A DNA stretch of 9,359 nucleotides from Candidatus Campbellbacteria bacterium RIFCSPLOWO2_02_35_12 (GCA_001774455.1 MFAC01000001.1:1-9359); one strand, 5' to 3'. Shown: positions 1 to 7,220, counted from the stretch's first letter. Notes: generated by a model not told the origin, from the letters alone. Numbers and translations: made by a program.

Positions 1-261
<261 letters not shown>

Positions 262-3200
262 TTATTTTTTAATTTTTTCAAGCTGTATATTAAGCGCCAA
301 TCCGCGCAGATTATTAAGCAGAACATTAAATGCCGCCGGTATATGGGGATTGCGGATTTGCTCGTTTTTTATTATGGCGTCAAATACTTCAGATCGTCCG
401 AGTATGTCGTCCGACTTTACGGTAAGCATTTCTCGAAGCGTATAAGCGGCACCGTATCCGAGAAGCGCCCATACTTCCATCTCTCCAAATCTTTGACCTC
501 CGGACTGCGCTTTTCCTCCAAGCGGCTGCTGCGTAATAAGAGAATACGGTCCGATTGAACGCATATGGACTTTATCTTCAACCATATGCTGTAGCTTCAT
601 AATATACATATATCCGACAGAAATATCCTGGTCAAATTCTTCCCCTGTTCTTCCGTCATGGAGTTTCATCTTGCCGTCTTCTTTAAATCCCGCTTTTTTA
701 AGTTCTTCTTTTATTTCTTTTTCATCAGCCCCGGTAAAAGAAGGCACTATTGCCTGATAATTAAGAGTATTTGCCGCGAGTCCAAGATGGAGTTCAAGTA
801 TCTGTCCTAGATTCATTCTTGACGGAACACCGAGCGGAGTAAGAATTACATCAATCGGTTCTCCGTCTTCACTATACGGCATATCTTCTTCTGGCAATAT
901 TTTTGATATAACGCCTTTATTTCCGTGCCGTCCGGCAAGTTTGTCTCCCACTGACACATTTCTTATTTGAGCTATCGTTATGTGGATTCTTTTTATAACA
1001 CCCGATTCAAGCGAATCCCCCTTTTTGCGTGAAAATATCTTAACACCAATAACTCTTCCTCGTTTACCCCCTTCCAAACGAAGAGAGGTGTCTTTAACAT
1101 CTTTTGCCTTTTCTCCAAATATAGAACGCAAAAGTCTTTCTTCCGGGGTAAGTTGGGATTCTCCTTTCGGAGTAACTTTTCCGACCAAAATATCACCCGC
1201 TCTGACTTCCGCGCCAATTCTTACAATACCGTCTTCGTCAAGATTTTTTAATTTTGTTTCTCCGACATTTGGAATATCATGAGTTGTTATTTCAGGACCG
1301 AGTTTCGTATCGCGAACACTTACATCAAGTTCATTCATTCTAATACTTGTGAATTTGCTATTTTTTACAAGTCGTTCCGACAAAATAATTGCGTCTTCAT
1401 AATTTGCTCCAAACCACGGCATAAAAGCGACTCTTACATTATGACCAAGAGCGATTTGTCCGTTTGAACTTGATGAGGTGTCGGCGAGAAGGTCTCCTTT
1501 CTTGACTTTATCATCAAGAGAAACAGCTGGTCTTTGGTGAAATGCGGAAAAATCATTTGTCCTTGAAAAATTTATAAGGTCATATTGAGTTTTTTCTTTC
1601 TTATTATTTTCCACAATAATCTTTTTTGCGTCAACAAATTTAACGATTCCGTCCGTTTTTGATATTACGATTCTTCCTGTATCGCGGGCGGCGCCATCTT
1701 CAATACCTGTGGCGACAAGAGGCGCTTCAGGAACTATAGGAGGCACAGCTTGTTTTTGCATATTAGAACCCATACTCGCGCGAGCGGCATTATTATGCTC
1801 AAGGAATGGTATCATTGATGTTGCCACCGAAAATGCCTGATTTGTCGCTATGTCTATAAAATGAATATCTTTTTTTGCTACAAGATTTGGTTCGCCATTT
1901 TTTCTAACTTCAACAAAATCTTCTGTTATGTTTCTGTCCTTATCATATTTTGTAGCAGCATGAGCGATATTATAATTTTCTTCTTCGTGAGCATTTAGAT
2001 ATAAAATTTCATCCGTTATTTTTTCATTTTCAACTTTCGCGTAAGGAGTTTCAATCATTCCAAATTTATTTACGCGCGCGTATGTCGCGAGCCGCAATAT
2101 AAGCCCTATGTTTGGACCTTCCGGTGTATGAATCGGGCAAAGACGACCGTAATGAGAAGTGTGAACATCTCTTACTTCAAATCCTGCGCGTTTTCTGTCA
2201 AGTCCTCCGGGTCCCAAAGCTGAAAGCATTCTAATATCCTCAAGTTCAGCGAGAATATTCTGCTGACTCATAAATTTTGAGAGCTGACCTGTGGCAAAAA
2301 ATTCTTTTATACTTGCTTGAAGAGGTCTTGGATTTATAAACTGCGCGGGCAAAGCTGTTTCAGAATCAACCGTTGACATTCTGTCCTGAATATTTCTTTT
2401 TATTCGCGACATTCCGATTCGTATTTTCTGCTGAAGCATTTCTCCAACATATCTCACCCGTCTAAATCCAAGGTGGTCAATGTCGTCGGGTTCAGCGTAT
2501 GGCGTATTATTTAATATTATTATATGAGAAACTATTGAGACAATATCGTCAAGAGAAATGGTTTTTCTTTCTATTTCGCTTTCACTGACCGCTTTTTTAA
2601 ATCTTTGATTAAAACGATATCGTCCTACATTAGAAATATCGTAACGGTCAGAACTAAAAATTGAATCTATGAATTCTTTTGCGTGATGAGCTGTGGCAAG
2701 GTCTCCATCTCTTAATTTTTTATAGATTTCTATATACGCCTCATCAATTATTTTTGCAGAATCCGCTTCAAGTGATAAATTTATCGTCTTTTTCGCGAAT
2801 TTATTGTTCGCAAAAAGAGACAGCATATCTTTATCAAAACGCGCTCCCAATATGCGCAAAAACGATGTTATCGGGAATTTTCTTTTTCTGTCTATTTTTA
2901 CATAAATCACTCCATCCACCTCGCTTTCAATTTCTATCCACGCGCCTCTTGCTGGAATTATTTTCGCTCCAAAATATTTTTTGCCTTTAATCTCTTGAGC
3001 GGTAAAAAATACGCCAAAAGAACGAGCAAGCTGGGAAACAACAACTCGCTCTATGCCATTTACAATAAATGTTCCATGGTCTGTCATCATAGGAAAATCC
3101 GTTAAAAAAATTTCCTGCTCTTTCTCGCTCCCTGTGCTCTTATTTTTAAGGCGAACAGTCGCGCGAAGGGGCGTGTCGTAAGAAAGTCTATTTTCTTTCG

Positions 3201-3453
3201 CGTAATACTCGGTAATTTTAGGTTTATCTATTTCAAAATTTATAAATTCTAATCGGAATTTTTTATTAGAATAATCGTCTATCGGAAAAATCTCCATAAA
3301 AACTTCTTTTAATCCTTCTTTTATAATCCAATCAAATGATTTTAATTGCGGCTCAACAAGATTTGGAAGTTTTATAAGAGGTTTTTTAAATCTCCCGAAA
3401 TATTTCTTTTCCATAATTTTAAGTGAAGTTTTTGCTGATTTTTTTACGCTCAT
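262..3453 (-). CDS. rpoB: DNA-directed RNA polymerase beta subunit
   Basis: Complete 1063-aa beta subunit of RNA polymerase, which forms one side of the catalytic cleft. It is much shorter than E. coli RpoB (1342 aa) and B. subtilis RpoB (about 1190 aa), as is typical of compact CPR genomes. Visible family blocks, in order, are the fork/rifampicin region (residues 389-452, including ALGPGGL, RDVHTSHYGRLCP and TPEGPNIGLI), SMGSNMQKQAVP (560-571), GANYEDAIILSE (682-693), VGDKLAGRHGNKGVIS (835-850), PLGVPSRMNLGQILE (873-887) and the C-terminal GGKAQSGGQRFGEMEVWAL clamp segment (979-997). The start ATG at 3453 is preceded by A/T-rich sequence without a Shine-Dalgarno site. Several rifampicin-contact positions differ from E. 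coli (K393, S396, D406, M409; see findings). A sigma-70 promoter lies about 240 bp upstream. rpoC follows. Confidence 0.98.
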   Translation of the reverse strand: MSVKKSAKTSLKIMEKKYFGRFKKPLIKLPNLVEPQLKSFDWIIKEGLKEVFMEIFPIDDYSNKKFRLEFINFEIDKPKITEYYAKENRLSYDTPLRATVRLKNKSTGSEKEQEIFLTDFPMMTDHGTFIVNGIERVVVSQLARSFGVFFTAQEIKGKKYFGAKIIPARGAWIEIESEVDGVIYVKIDRKRKFPITSFLRILGARFDKDMLSLFANNKFAKKTINLSLEADSAKIIDEAYIEIYKKLRDGDLATAHHAKEFIDSIFSSDRYDISNVGRYRFNQRFKKAVSESEIERKTISLDDIVSIVSHIIILNNTPYAEPDDIDHLGFRRVRYVGEMLQQKIRIGMSRIKRNIQDRMSTVDSETALPAQFINPRPLQASIKEFFATGQLSKFMSQQNILAELEDIRMLSALGPGGLDRKRAGFEVRDVHTSHYGRLCPIHTPEGPNIGLILRLATYARVNKFGMIETPYAKVENEKITDEILYLNAHEEENYNIAHAATKYDKDRNITEDFVEVRKNGEPNLVAKKDIHFIDIATNQAFSVATSMIPFLEHNNAARASMGSNMQKQAVPPIVPEAPLVATGIEDGAARDTGRIVISKTDGIVKFVDAKKIIVENNKKEKTQYDLINFSRTNDFSAFHQRPAVSLDDKVKKGDLLADTSSSSNGQIALGHNVRVAFMPWFGANYEDAIILSERLVKNSKFTSIRMNELDVSVRDTKLGPEITTHDIPNVGETKLKNLDEDGIVRIGAEVRAGDILVGKVTPKGESQLTPEERLLRSIFGEKAKDVKDTSLRLEGGKRGRVIGVKIFSRKKGDSLESGVIKRIHITIAQIRNVSVGDKLAGRHGNKGVISKILPEEDMPYSEDGEPIDVILTPLGVPSRMNLGQILELHLGLAANTLNYQAIVPSFTGADEKEIKEELKKAGFKEDGKMKLHDGRTGEEFDQDISVGYMYIMKLQHMVEDKVHMRSIGPYSLITQQPLGGKAQSGGQRFGEMEVWALLGYGAAYTLREMLTVKSDDILGRSEVFDAIIKNEQIRNPHIPAAFNVLLNNLRGLALNIQLEKIKK

Positions 3454-3692
3454 AATAAAATTGTGATTAATAATAATTTAATTTCCGAATTATTGATAGA
3501 AAATTCGTCTTAGAAGAGTAATACAACAAAATGACAGCTTTTTGTTTATAAGCTGTTTTGAATTAAAAAATTCTATTATTTTGTTCCACTAAGTAAAATA
3601 ATAAGAAAAGATTAAGGGTGTCTATTAAATTTAGTATAAAAATTTATTCTTTACTCAATCATTTAATCATACTGATTAAAACACGTTTGCGT

Positions 3693-3721
3693 AGTATATA
3701 TCAATCAATATATAATGTCAA
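3693..3721 (-). promoter_or_regulatory. Sigma-70 type promoter for rpoB-rpoC
   Basis: On the minus strand a perfect TTGACA -35 box (3721-3716) is followed after exactly 17 bp by TATACT (3698-3693). Transcription would begin near 3686, giving rpoB a leader of about 230 nt. This is the best promoter match in the gene-free region and points at rpoBC. Confidence 0.75.
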
Positions 3722-3837
3722 TAAAAGTTTTCCACAATATAATATCTCTCCTCTAAATTAACGCGAAACGCTATATTGCTCTGTTTTTTACTCCGTCTAT
3801 CATCTGTTTAAATTCAACAAAGATATCAAGAAAATAT

Positions 3838-3851
3838 CAAGGACTGTCCTT
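3838..3851. repeat. Solitary copy of the AAGGACTGTCCTT palindrome
   Basis: The 14 bases CAAGGACTGTCCTT recur exactly at 7918-7931 and 7969-7982 in the repeat array beside the TrpR-like gene. The core is an odd palindrome (AAGGAC, T, GTCCTT). This copy lies about 117 bp upstream of the rpoB -35 box and lacks the GGACAGGTTTT tail of the array units. Confidence 0.7.
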
Positions 3852-4097
3852 ATCATACACCAAACCTAAGTTTTTGCAAGAAAAAAAATAAAATAAGAAA
3901 AATGGAAAAAATAGAGGTCTAAATTACCCTTATTTTTGATAAAAAATTTTTCTGGTTTAAATTCTTTATTTATAAAAATATTTTATCGCAATTGTTAAAC
4001 ATCGAGTATCCAATAATTGCAATGAGGTTTATTAAATACATAATTTCCGTAGCTATATATACGTTGTTAAGTAATGTAGCCAGAAATTTCTTTTCCC

Positions 4098-4148
4098 GTT
4101 TTGGATTTTGGGCAGAGGGGTTAGGGGTGAATGCCCAAAATTCAAAAC
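4098..4148 (-). terminator. Large hairpin just after the restriction endonuclease gene
   Basis: Two 17-bp arms (4098-4114 and 4132-4148, pairing GTTTTGGATTTTGGGCA with its complement except one G-T pair) enclose a 17-nt G-rich loop on the plus strand. The hairpin begins 6 bp after the stop of the minus-strand gene, so it could end or protect that transcript. However, no clear T-run follows it on the minus strand, so a simple intrinsic terminator is uncertain. A mobile palindrome is an alternative. Confidence 0.4.
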
Positions 4149-4154
4149 TCCTTA

Positions 4155-4853
4155 TTATTGTTTTAATCTTTTTATTTCCGTCTCAATATCTTTTATGACT
4201 TCTGCATTTCCAATTTCGCCATCTAAACTAAAAACAATAAATACTTTACCTTGATATTTTTTTTCAAAATCAAAAAAATTAGCCCTCATTCTTTCTGAGA
4301 CAGAATAATTGCCAAAATTTGCTTTGGCGGTTATTGGTTTTATTTGTATGCCGAATGCCTTATCGCCGACAAATCCTAAATAATCTATATCACCCGCATG
4401 ATCAAGGTCATTATCGCTCTCGACAAACCTTACATCTGGAAAATGTTTTGCCAATCCGTCATTAACAACAGATTTCTCGCGAATAAAACCGTCGTAAGTT
4501 CGGTTTATAGTTAAGTTTTTAATGTAATCCTTGCAATCCTGTAGTGATAACTCACTAAAAGCCGCTTGCCATTCTGGTATAACAACCTCTGTTATTTTTT
4601 CGTGCAATCTTTCGCCTAATTCTGTGAGGATTTGCGGTGTAATTTTTATCGGATTTTTACTTTCTGTAAACGCTTTTTCGAAATACCATTTTTCCCATTC
4701 CTCAATGGTTTTCGGTTGGCACTCGCGAATAAGCGCCATAACAGCTCCGACTTTATTTGGACGGGATAATTGATATGTTTGGCAAGCATAATTAAGAACC
4801 TTTTCTTTTTTACCGAAATCCATAGAATGTTTTTCAGTTTTTTTATTTTGCAT
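4155..4853 (-). CDS. MjaI-like type II restriction endonuclease
   Basis: A 232-aa protein beginning MQNKKTEKHS. It would cut DNA unmodified by the partner methyltransferase. I recognise the N-terminal stretch TYQLSRPNKVGAVMALIREC followed by EEWEKWYFEKA as resembling the MjaI restriction endonuclease family (MjaI cuts CTAG), recalled from memory and not searched. The C-terminal half has a PD-(D/E)xK-like arrangement: GDIDYLGF supplies the acidic residue, and FGIQIKP, 12-14 residues on, supplies a Q-x-K variant. The start is chosen at ATG 4853, which overlaps the methyltransferase stop by 11 bp and suggests translational coupling. The frame is open upstream to 4925 but that part lies inside the methyltransferase. 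An alternative start is the ATG at 4823 (MDFGKK). No Shine-Dalgarno site is seen. Restriction enzyme role is well supported by context; the family assignment is moderate. Confidence 0.75.
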   Translation of the reverse strand: MQNKKTEKHSMDFGKKEKVLNYACQTYQLSRPNKVGAVMALIRECQPKTIEEWEKWYFEKAFTESKNPIKITPQILTELGERLHEKITEVVIPEWQAAFSELSLQDCKDYIKNLTINRTYDGFIREKSVVNDGLAKHFPDVRFVESDNDLDHAGDIDYLGFVGDKAFGIQIKPITAKANFGNYSVSERMRANFFDFEKKYQGKVFIVFSLDGEIGNAEVIKDIETEIKRLKQ

Positions 4854-6153
4854 AATTTTGAAGTAAGTTAATAAATTTTTCTTTATATTTATAATCCATT
4901 TTTTCATTAACAAGAACATAACCATCTTTAATTAAATGAGCGTTTATAAAAGTTTTGTTTTGTAAGTATAAATAACATAATAAATTATTTTTTTCATCAT
5001 ATTTTAGATTATCAAATCTTAAAAATACTCTTTGTTTGCTTGTTTTATTTTTAAGATAATTTACCGCATCATTTAATTTTTGTGGATTATTTTTTACACC
5101 CAATAATTTTATTACTAAGTCATTGTTTAATTTTAATGTTTCGGAATCAATCACTTTTTTTATGGTAAAAAATTCATCTCTTTGTTTTTTATTTTCATCT
5201 ATTCTTGATCCGAATTGTAATTTTTTTGGATCAACTTTTTTATCAAGTTTAATCGGGTCTTTAAAAATGTACGGCAATTTAGAAATTTGATCTTTGAAAT
5301 TTGTATTTATTTTTTCTTGGTTTATAAAATTAATTACTGAATTATCAAACATTTTACCAATGCCAACATCTAATTTTTGTTTTATCATTTCAATAAATTT
5401 TGTATTAATTTCATAACCTGCAGAATTGCGGCCTAAATTTTTTGCTGCTAATGAGGTTGTGCCGCTACCAACAAATGGATCAAGTACAGTGTCTCCAACA
5501 AATGAAAACATTTTAATTAATCTTTTCGGTAATTCTTCTGGGAACATGGCAATATGTCCATCCTGTCGGACCCCATTAAAATTCCAGTGGCCCTGAAAAT
5601 ATGTATTCCATTCTTCTTTTGTCATTTCAGAAAGTTCTTTTAGGTTTTTATTTATTTTTTCTGAAGTACCGATTTTCTTAAATAACAAAATAAATTCATA
5701 ATCAAGTTTAATTATGCCATTTCTTGGGTAGGGAAATGAGCCCATAATTGTAGCCCCCCCAGATGTATTCATTGTAGTTGATTTTTGCCATATAACAGCA
5801 CCCATGTAATCAAACCCAATGGTTTCGCAGAATTTAATTATTTCTGTTCTGATTGGAATAATTTTATATCGGCCATAATAAACAGAGCGGGCGAATTGAT
5901 CGCCGATATTAACACACAAACGACAGCCATTTTGCAAAACCCTATAACATTCTTGCCAAACTAAATTTAAATTATTGATATAATCTTCGTAACTATCGTT
6001 ATACCCGATTTGATCATCGGTTCCGTAATCTTTTAATTGCCAATATGGCGGTGAGGTTATCACTAAATTCACTGAGTTATCAGGCAATTCATTCATTTGT
6101 CTTGAATCGCCTCGTATTATTTTATGGTTAGTTTTTATATCATTTATTGTCAT
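4843..6153 (-). CDS. Site-specific DNA methyltransferase (N4-cytosine type) with degenerate SNase-like C-terminal domain
   Basis: A 436-aa S-adenosylmethionine-dependent methyltransferase. The catalytic motif TSPPYW (residues 33-38) comes before the AdoMet-binding motif DPFVGSGTT (225-233, followed by AGYE at 245-248), the class beta order. The S-P-P-Y form favours N4-cytosine methylation, though N6-adenine is possible. SFPYPRNGIIKLDYEFILLF (139-158) is also typical of this group. From about residue 327 the chain changes to a domain resembling staphylococcal nuclease: IDSETLKL, then IKLLGVKNNPQ, DEKNNLLCYLYL and FINAHLIKDGYVLV. The catalytic positions corresponding to R35, E43 and R87 appear as K349, Q358 and N390, so it is probably non-catalytic and may bind DNA or protein. 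A restriction endonuclease gene overlaps its end. A TACCCT/AGGGTA hairpin lies 13 bp before the ATG. No Shine-Dalgarno site is visible. Confidence 0.9.
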   Translation of the reverse strand: MTINDIKTNHKIIRGDSRQMNELPDNSVNLVITSPPYWQLKDYGTDDQIGYNDSYEDYINNLNLVWQECYRVLQNGCRLCVNIGDQFARSVYYGRYKIIPIRTEIIKFCETIGFDYMGAVIWQKSTTMNTSGGATIMGSFPYPRNGIIKLDYEFILLFKKIGTSEKINKNLKELSEMTKEEWNTYFQGHWNFNGVRQDGHIAMFPEELPKRLIKMFSFVGDTVLDPFVGSGTTSLAAKNLGRNSAGYEINTKFIEMIKQKLDVGIGKMFDNSVINFINQEKINTNFKDQISKLPYIFKDPIKLDKKVDPKKLQFGSRIDENKKQRDEFFTIKKVIDSETLKLNNDLVIKLLGVKNNPQKLNDAVNYLKNKTSKQRVFLRFDNLKYDEKNNLLCYLYLQNKTFINAHLIKDGYVLVNEKMDYKYKEKFINLLQNYAK

Positions 6154-6166
6154 AGTAACTACATTC

Positions 6167-6182
6167 TACCCTAAAAAGGGTA
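6167..6182. promoter_or_regulatory. Perfect hairpin/operator-like palindrome before the methyltransferase start
   Basis: TACCCT (6167-6172) and AGGGTA (6177-6182) flank a 4-nt A loop (T on the minus strand). It lies 13 bp upstream of the methyltransferase ATG, where it could be an operator for the restriction-modification unit or a leader hairpin limiting translation. Its function is inferred from position only; no controller (C) gene is present. Confidence 0.4.
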
Positions 6183-6274
6183 TTTAATAAATTGTTTTCG
6201 CAGCGAAGCGGAGAAAACACCTTGTTACCCCTCTTTAATTAATGAAAAAGAAATTTTAAAATTTTTTAAAATAA

Positions 6275-6290
6275 TTGGGCGATAGCCCAA
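6275..6290 (-). terminator. Possible terminator hairpin downstream of the cassette-like element
   Basis: TTGGGC and GCCCAA form a 6-bp stem with a 4-nt loop (GATA on the plus strand). On the minus strand it is followed by TTATTTT and lies between the isochorismatase gene with its 3' element and the restriction-modification genes, where a transcript end would be sensible. The U-tract is poor. The surrounding 6154-6310 otherwise holds only AT-rich sequence and a GTTTTC/GAAAAC inverted repeat near 6190-6214. Confidence 0.35.
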
Positions 6291-6310
6291 AAAAGAAAAG
6301 GAATATTTCA

Positions 6311-6403
6311 GCTAACGTTAGGGGTATGAGAAGTTGCGACCGAAGGGAGCAATTTGGGTGGAGAAGTCTGCAAGACTTCATAACCTCATATCCCCTGTTA
6401 TAT
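6311..6403 (-). repeat. Folded ~93-bp element, copy 1 (attC-like or structured RNA)
   Basis: This region can fold into an outer stem plus two inner hairpins. Outer: AAC (6314-6316) with GTT (6397-6399), and GGGGTATGAG (6321-6330) with CTCATATCCCC (6385-6395, one bulged base). Hairpin A: AAGTTGC (6331-6337) with GCAATTT (6349-6355), containing a GA/GA internal loop and CC-GAA-GG. Hairpin B: GAAGTCT (6363-6369) with AGACTTC (6373-6379), loop GCA. It is homologous to 7048-7143 and lies about 70 bp after the isochorismatase stop on the same strand. The AAC...GTT ends recall integron attC sites, but the full RYYYAAC/GTTRRRY consensus is not met. Confidence 0.65.
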
Positions 6404-6414
6404 TCCCCGAAGGA

Positions 6415-6451
6415 CTGAAATTTAGTGCAACGTCCCGAAGGGAAATTTCAG
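6415..6451 (-). repeat. 3'-UTR hairpin after the isochorismatase gene
   Basis: CTGAAATTT (6415-6423) and AAATTTCAG (6443-6451) make a perfect 9-bp stem. The loop contains CCCGAAGGG, which on the minus strand reads CCCTTCGGG and can form a small hairpin with a C(UUCG)G tetraloop. It sits between the isochorismatase stop and the folded element, on the transcribed strand. Confidence 0.5.
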
Positions 6452-6453
6452 AG

Positions 6454-6498
6454 TATTATTTTTGCCCCGTTCTATTCAATAAACTCATTCAAATTTAA
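6454..6498. repeat. Left arm of an inverted repeat flanking the isochorismatase gene
   Basis: Contains two blocks, TATTATTTTTGCCCC (6454-6468) and TCATTCAAATTTAA (6485-6498). Each reappears as its exact reverse complement in the right arm at 7029-7043 and 6997-7010. The inner block lies inside the last codons of the gene and the outer block lies just after its stop. Confidence 0.75.
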
Positions 6499-6987
6499 GA
6501 ATTCAATTTCCTCTCTTGTAGCTTTCAAATCTTTGATTGTGAATTCGTGAGTTTCTTTATCAAAAGCCCGACAACAATCTTTAATAATCTTGATTTTGAA
6601 ATCTCTATCATAAGCATCTTGAGCCAAACTTCTCACGCATAAATTTGTTAAAATACCAGCGATAACAATTTCATCAATTCCTTCAAGATGCTTATCTAAA
6701 TCAGTTTTAAAGAATGGGCTGATTTTATTTTTCTTAATAAGCACATCGGAATCTTGTTTATTAATTTCATCAATGATTTCTACATTGTCAGAATTTTCAG
6801 CAAATGCTTCGTCTGAATCTTTTTCGATGTGCGTAGTGAAGATTATTTTGTAATCATTTTTTCTGCAATAATCTATGAGCTTGTTGGTTTTTTCAACAAC
6901 ATCTGAAATATCACCAACAAAATAATCTGAACTTTTATTAGTCCATTCTTTTTCAAAATCTACAAGTATAAGGGCTTTTGATGTCAT
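6472..6987 (-). CDS. Isochorismatase-family (cysteine) hydrolase
   Basis: A 171-aa protein of the isochorismatase-like fold, a family including nicotinamidases and N-carbamoyl hydrolases that cleave C-N or ether bonds with a Cys nucleophile. The catalytic triad is visible: D10 in ALILVDFEKEW, K86 in the LIKKNKISPF segment (Lys four residues before Ser) and C117 in VIAGILTNLCVRS, the usual cis-peptide and nucleophile block. Length fits a complete single-domain member. The substrate cannot be read from the sequence; nicotinamidase, isochorismatase or another amidohydrolase are all possible. The ATG at 6987 has no Shine-Dalgarno site. The gene lies between two homologous folded elements and is framed by long inverted repeats, like a self-contained cassette. 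It is in the same direction as the Nudix and restriction-modification genes. Confidence 0.9.
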   Translation of the reverse strand: MTSKALILVDFEKEWTNKSSDYFVGDISDVVEKTNKLIDYCRKNDYKIIFTTHIEKDSDEAFAENSDNVEIIDEINKQDSDVLIKKNKISPFFKTDLDKHLEGIDEIVIAGILTNLCVRSLAQDAYDRDFKIKIIKDCCRAFDKETHEFTIKDLKATREEIEFLNLNEFIE

Positions 6988-6996
6988 AAGTATTAG

Positions 6997-7043
6997 TTAA
7001 ATTTGAATGATTATAAATTTATCGTTAAGGGGCAAAAATAATA
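6997..7043. repeat. Right arm of the inverted repeat flanking the isochorismatase gene
   Basis: Reverse complement partner of 6454-6498, lying in the 5' leader of the gene. Two exact blocks of 14 bp (6997-7010) and 15 bp (7029-7043) match around the same centre of symmetry (about position 6748). The 18 bases between them do not match the left arm. In the transcript the leader could pair with the 3' end. Confidence 0.75.
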
Positions 7044-7047
7044 TTGA

Positions 7048-7143
7048 ATATAACGTCAGGATTATGAGAAGTTTGCGGAACGAGGTGGAGCAAATTTGGG
7101 AAAATGCCGAGCTGAGGCATTTTCCTCATAATCCTTGTTATAT
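7048..7143 (-). repeat. Folded 96-bp element, copy 2 (attC-like or structured RNA)
   Basis: Outer stem: ATATAAC (7048-7054) with GTTATAT (7137-7143), then GGATTATGAG (7059-7068) with CTCATAATCC (7125-7134). Hairpin A: AAGTTTGC (7069-7076) with GCAAATTT (7090-7097), enclosing GGA/GGA internal loops and AC-GAG-GT. Hairpin B: GGAAAATGCC (7099-7108) with GGCATTTTCC (7116-7125), loop GAGCTGA. Compared with copy 1, paired positions change together (GGGG/CCCC to GGAT/ATCC, CC/GG to AC/GT), and hairpin B is replaced entirely while remaining paired. It lies 77 bp after the Nudix stop and about 60 bp before the isochorismatase start. Confidence 0.7.
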
Positions 7144-7146
7144 GAC

Positions 7147-7201
7147 CCGAACGGAGCGAAGCGGAGTGAGAGTGCAGCGGGGTGCGAACGATAGTGAGCA
7201 A
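7147..7201. other. GC-richer GAGCGAAGCGGAG-type low-complexity tract
   Basis: Between the Nudix stop and the folded element lies a purine-rich, G+C-rich stretch made of repeated GAGCG/GAAGCGGAG/GTGAGAG/GTGAGC-like words, standing out from the AT-rich surroundings. A shorter relative, GCAGCGAAGCGGAG, occurs at 6200-6213. No protein can be argued from it. It may be a degenerate structural repeat in the 3' UTR. Confidence 0.45.
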
Positions 7202-7220
7202 GTTTGAAAACCTGCCGTCA

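Larger units (their letters stand above)
3454..4154. other. Gene-free region between rpoB and the restriction endonuclease gene
   Basis: About 700 bp, very AT-rich, with no convincing gene on either strand. It holds the rpoB promoter and its roughly 230-nt leader, and a lone copy of the AAGGACTGTCCTT palindrome (3839-3851). It also contains a bulged hairpin near 3526-3576 (arms ACAGCTT / AAGCTGT) that would lie in the rpoB leader, and a large hairpin at 4098-4148 beside the restriction gene stop. Ribosomal protein genes (rplJ, rplL) that often precede rpoB are absent here. Confidence 0.7.

Noticed and set aside
980..1282. Plus-strand and alternate minus-strand frames inside rpoB
   Set aside because: They are shadows of the strongly conserved rpoB reading frame.
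3992..4198. Plus-strand 68-codon frame with hydrophobic stretch
   Set aside because: Starts with TTG in AT-rich sequence, runs through the 4098-4148 hairpin and into the end of the restriction gene; no ribosome site and no recognisable protein.
6454..7043. Insertion sequence with terminal inverted repeats
   Set aside because: The inverted repeats enclose a hydrolase, not a transposase, and no target-site duplication is seen outside the arms.
7007..7207. Plus-strand 66-codon frame across the folded element
   Set aside because: It simply reads through element copy 2 and the GAGCGAAGCGGAG tract; no start signal and no family resemblance.
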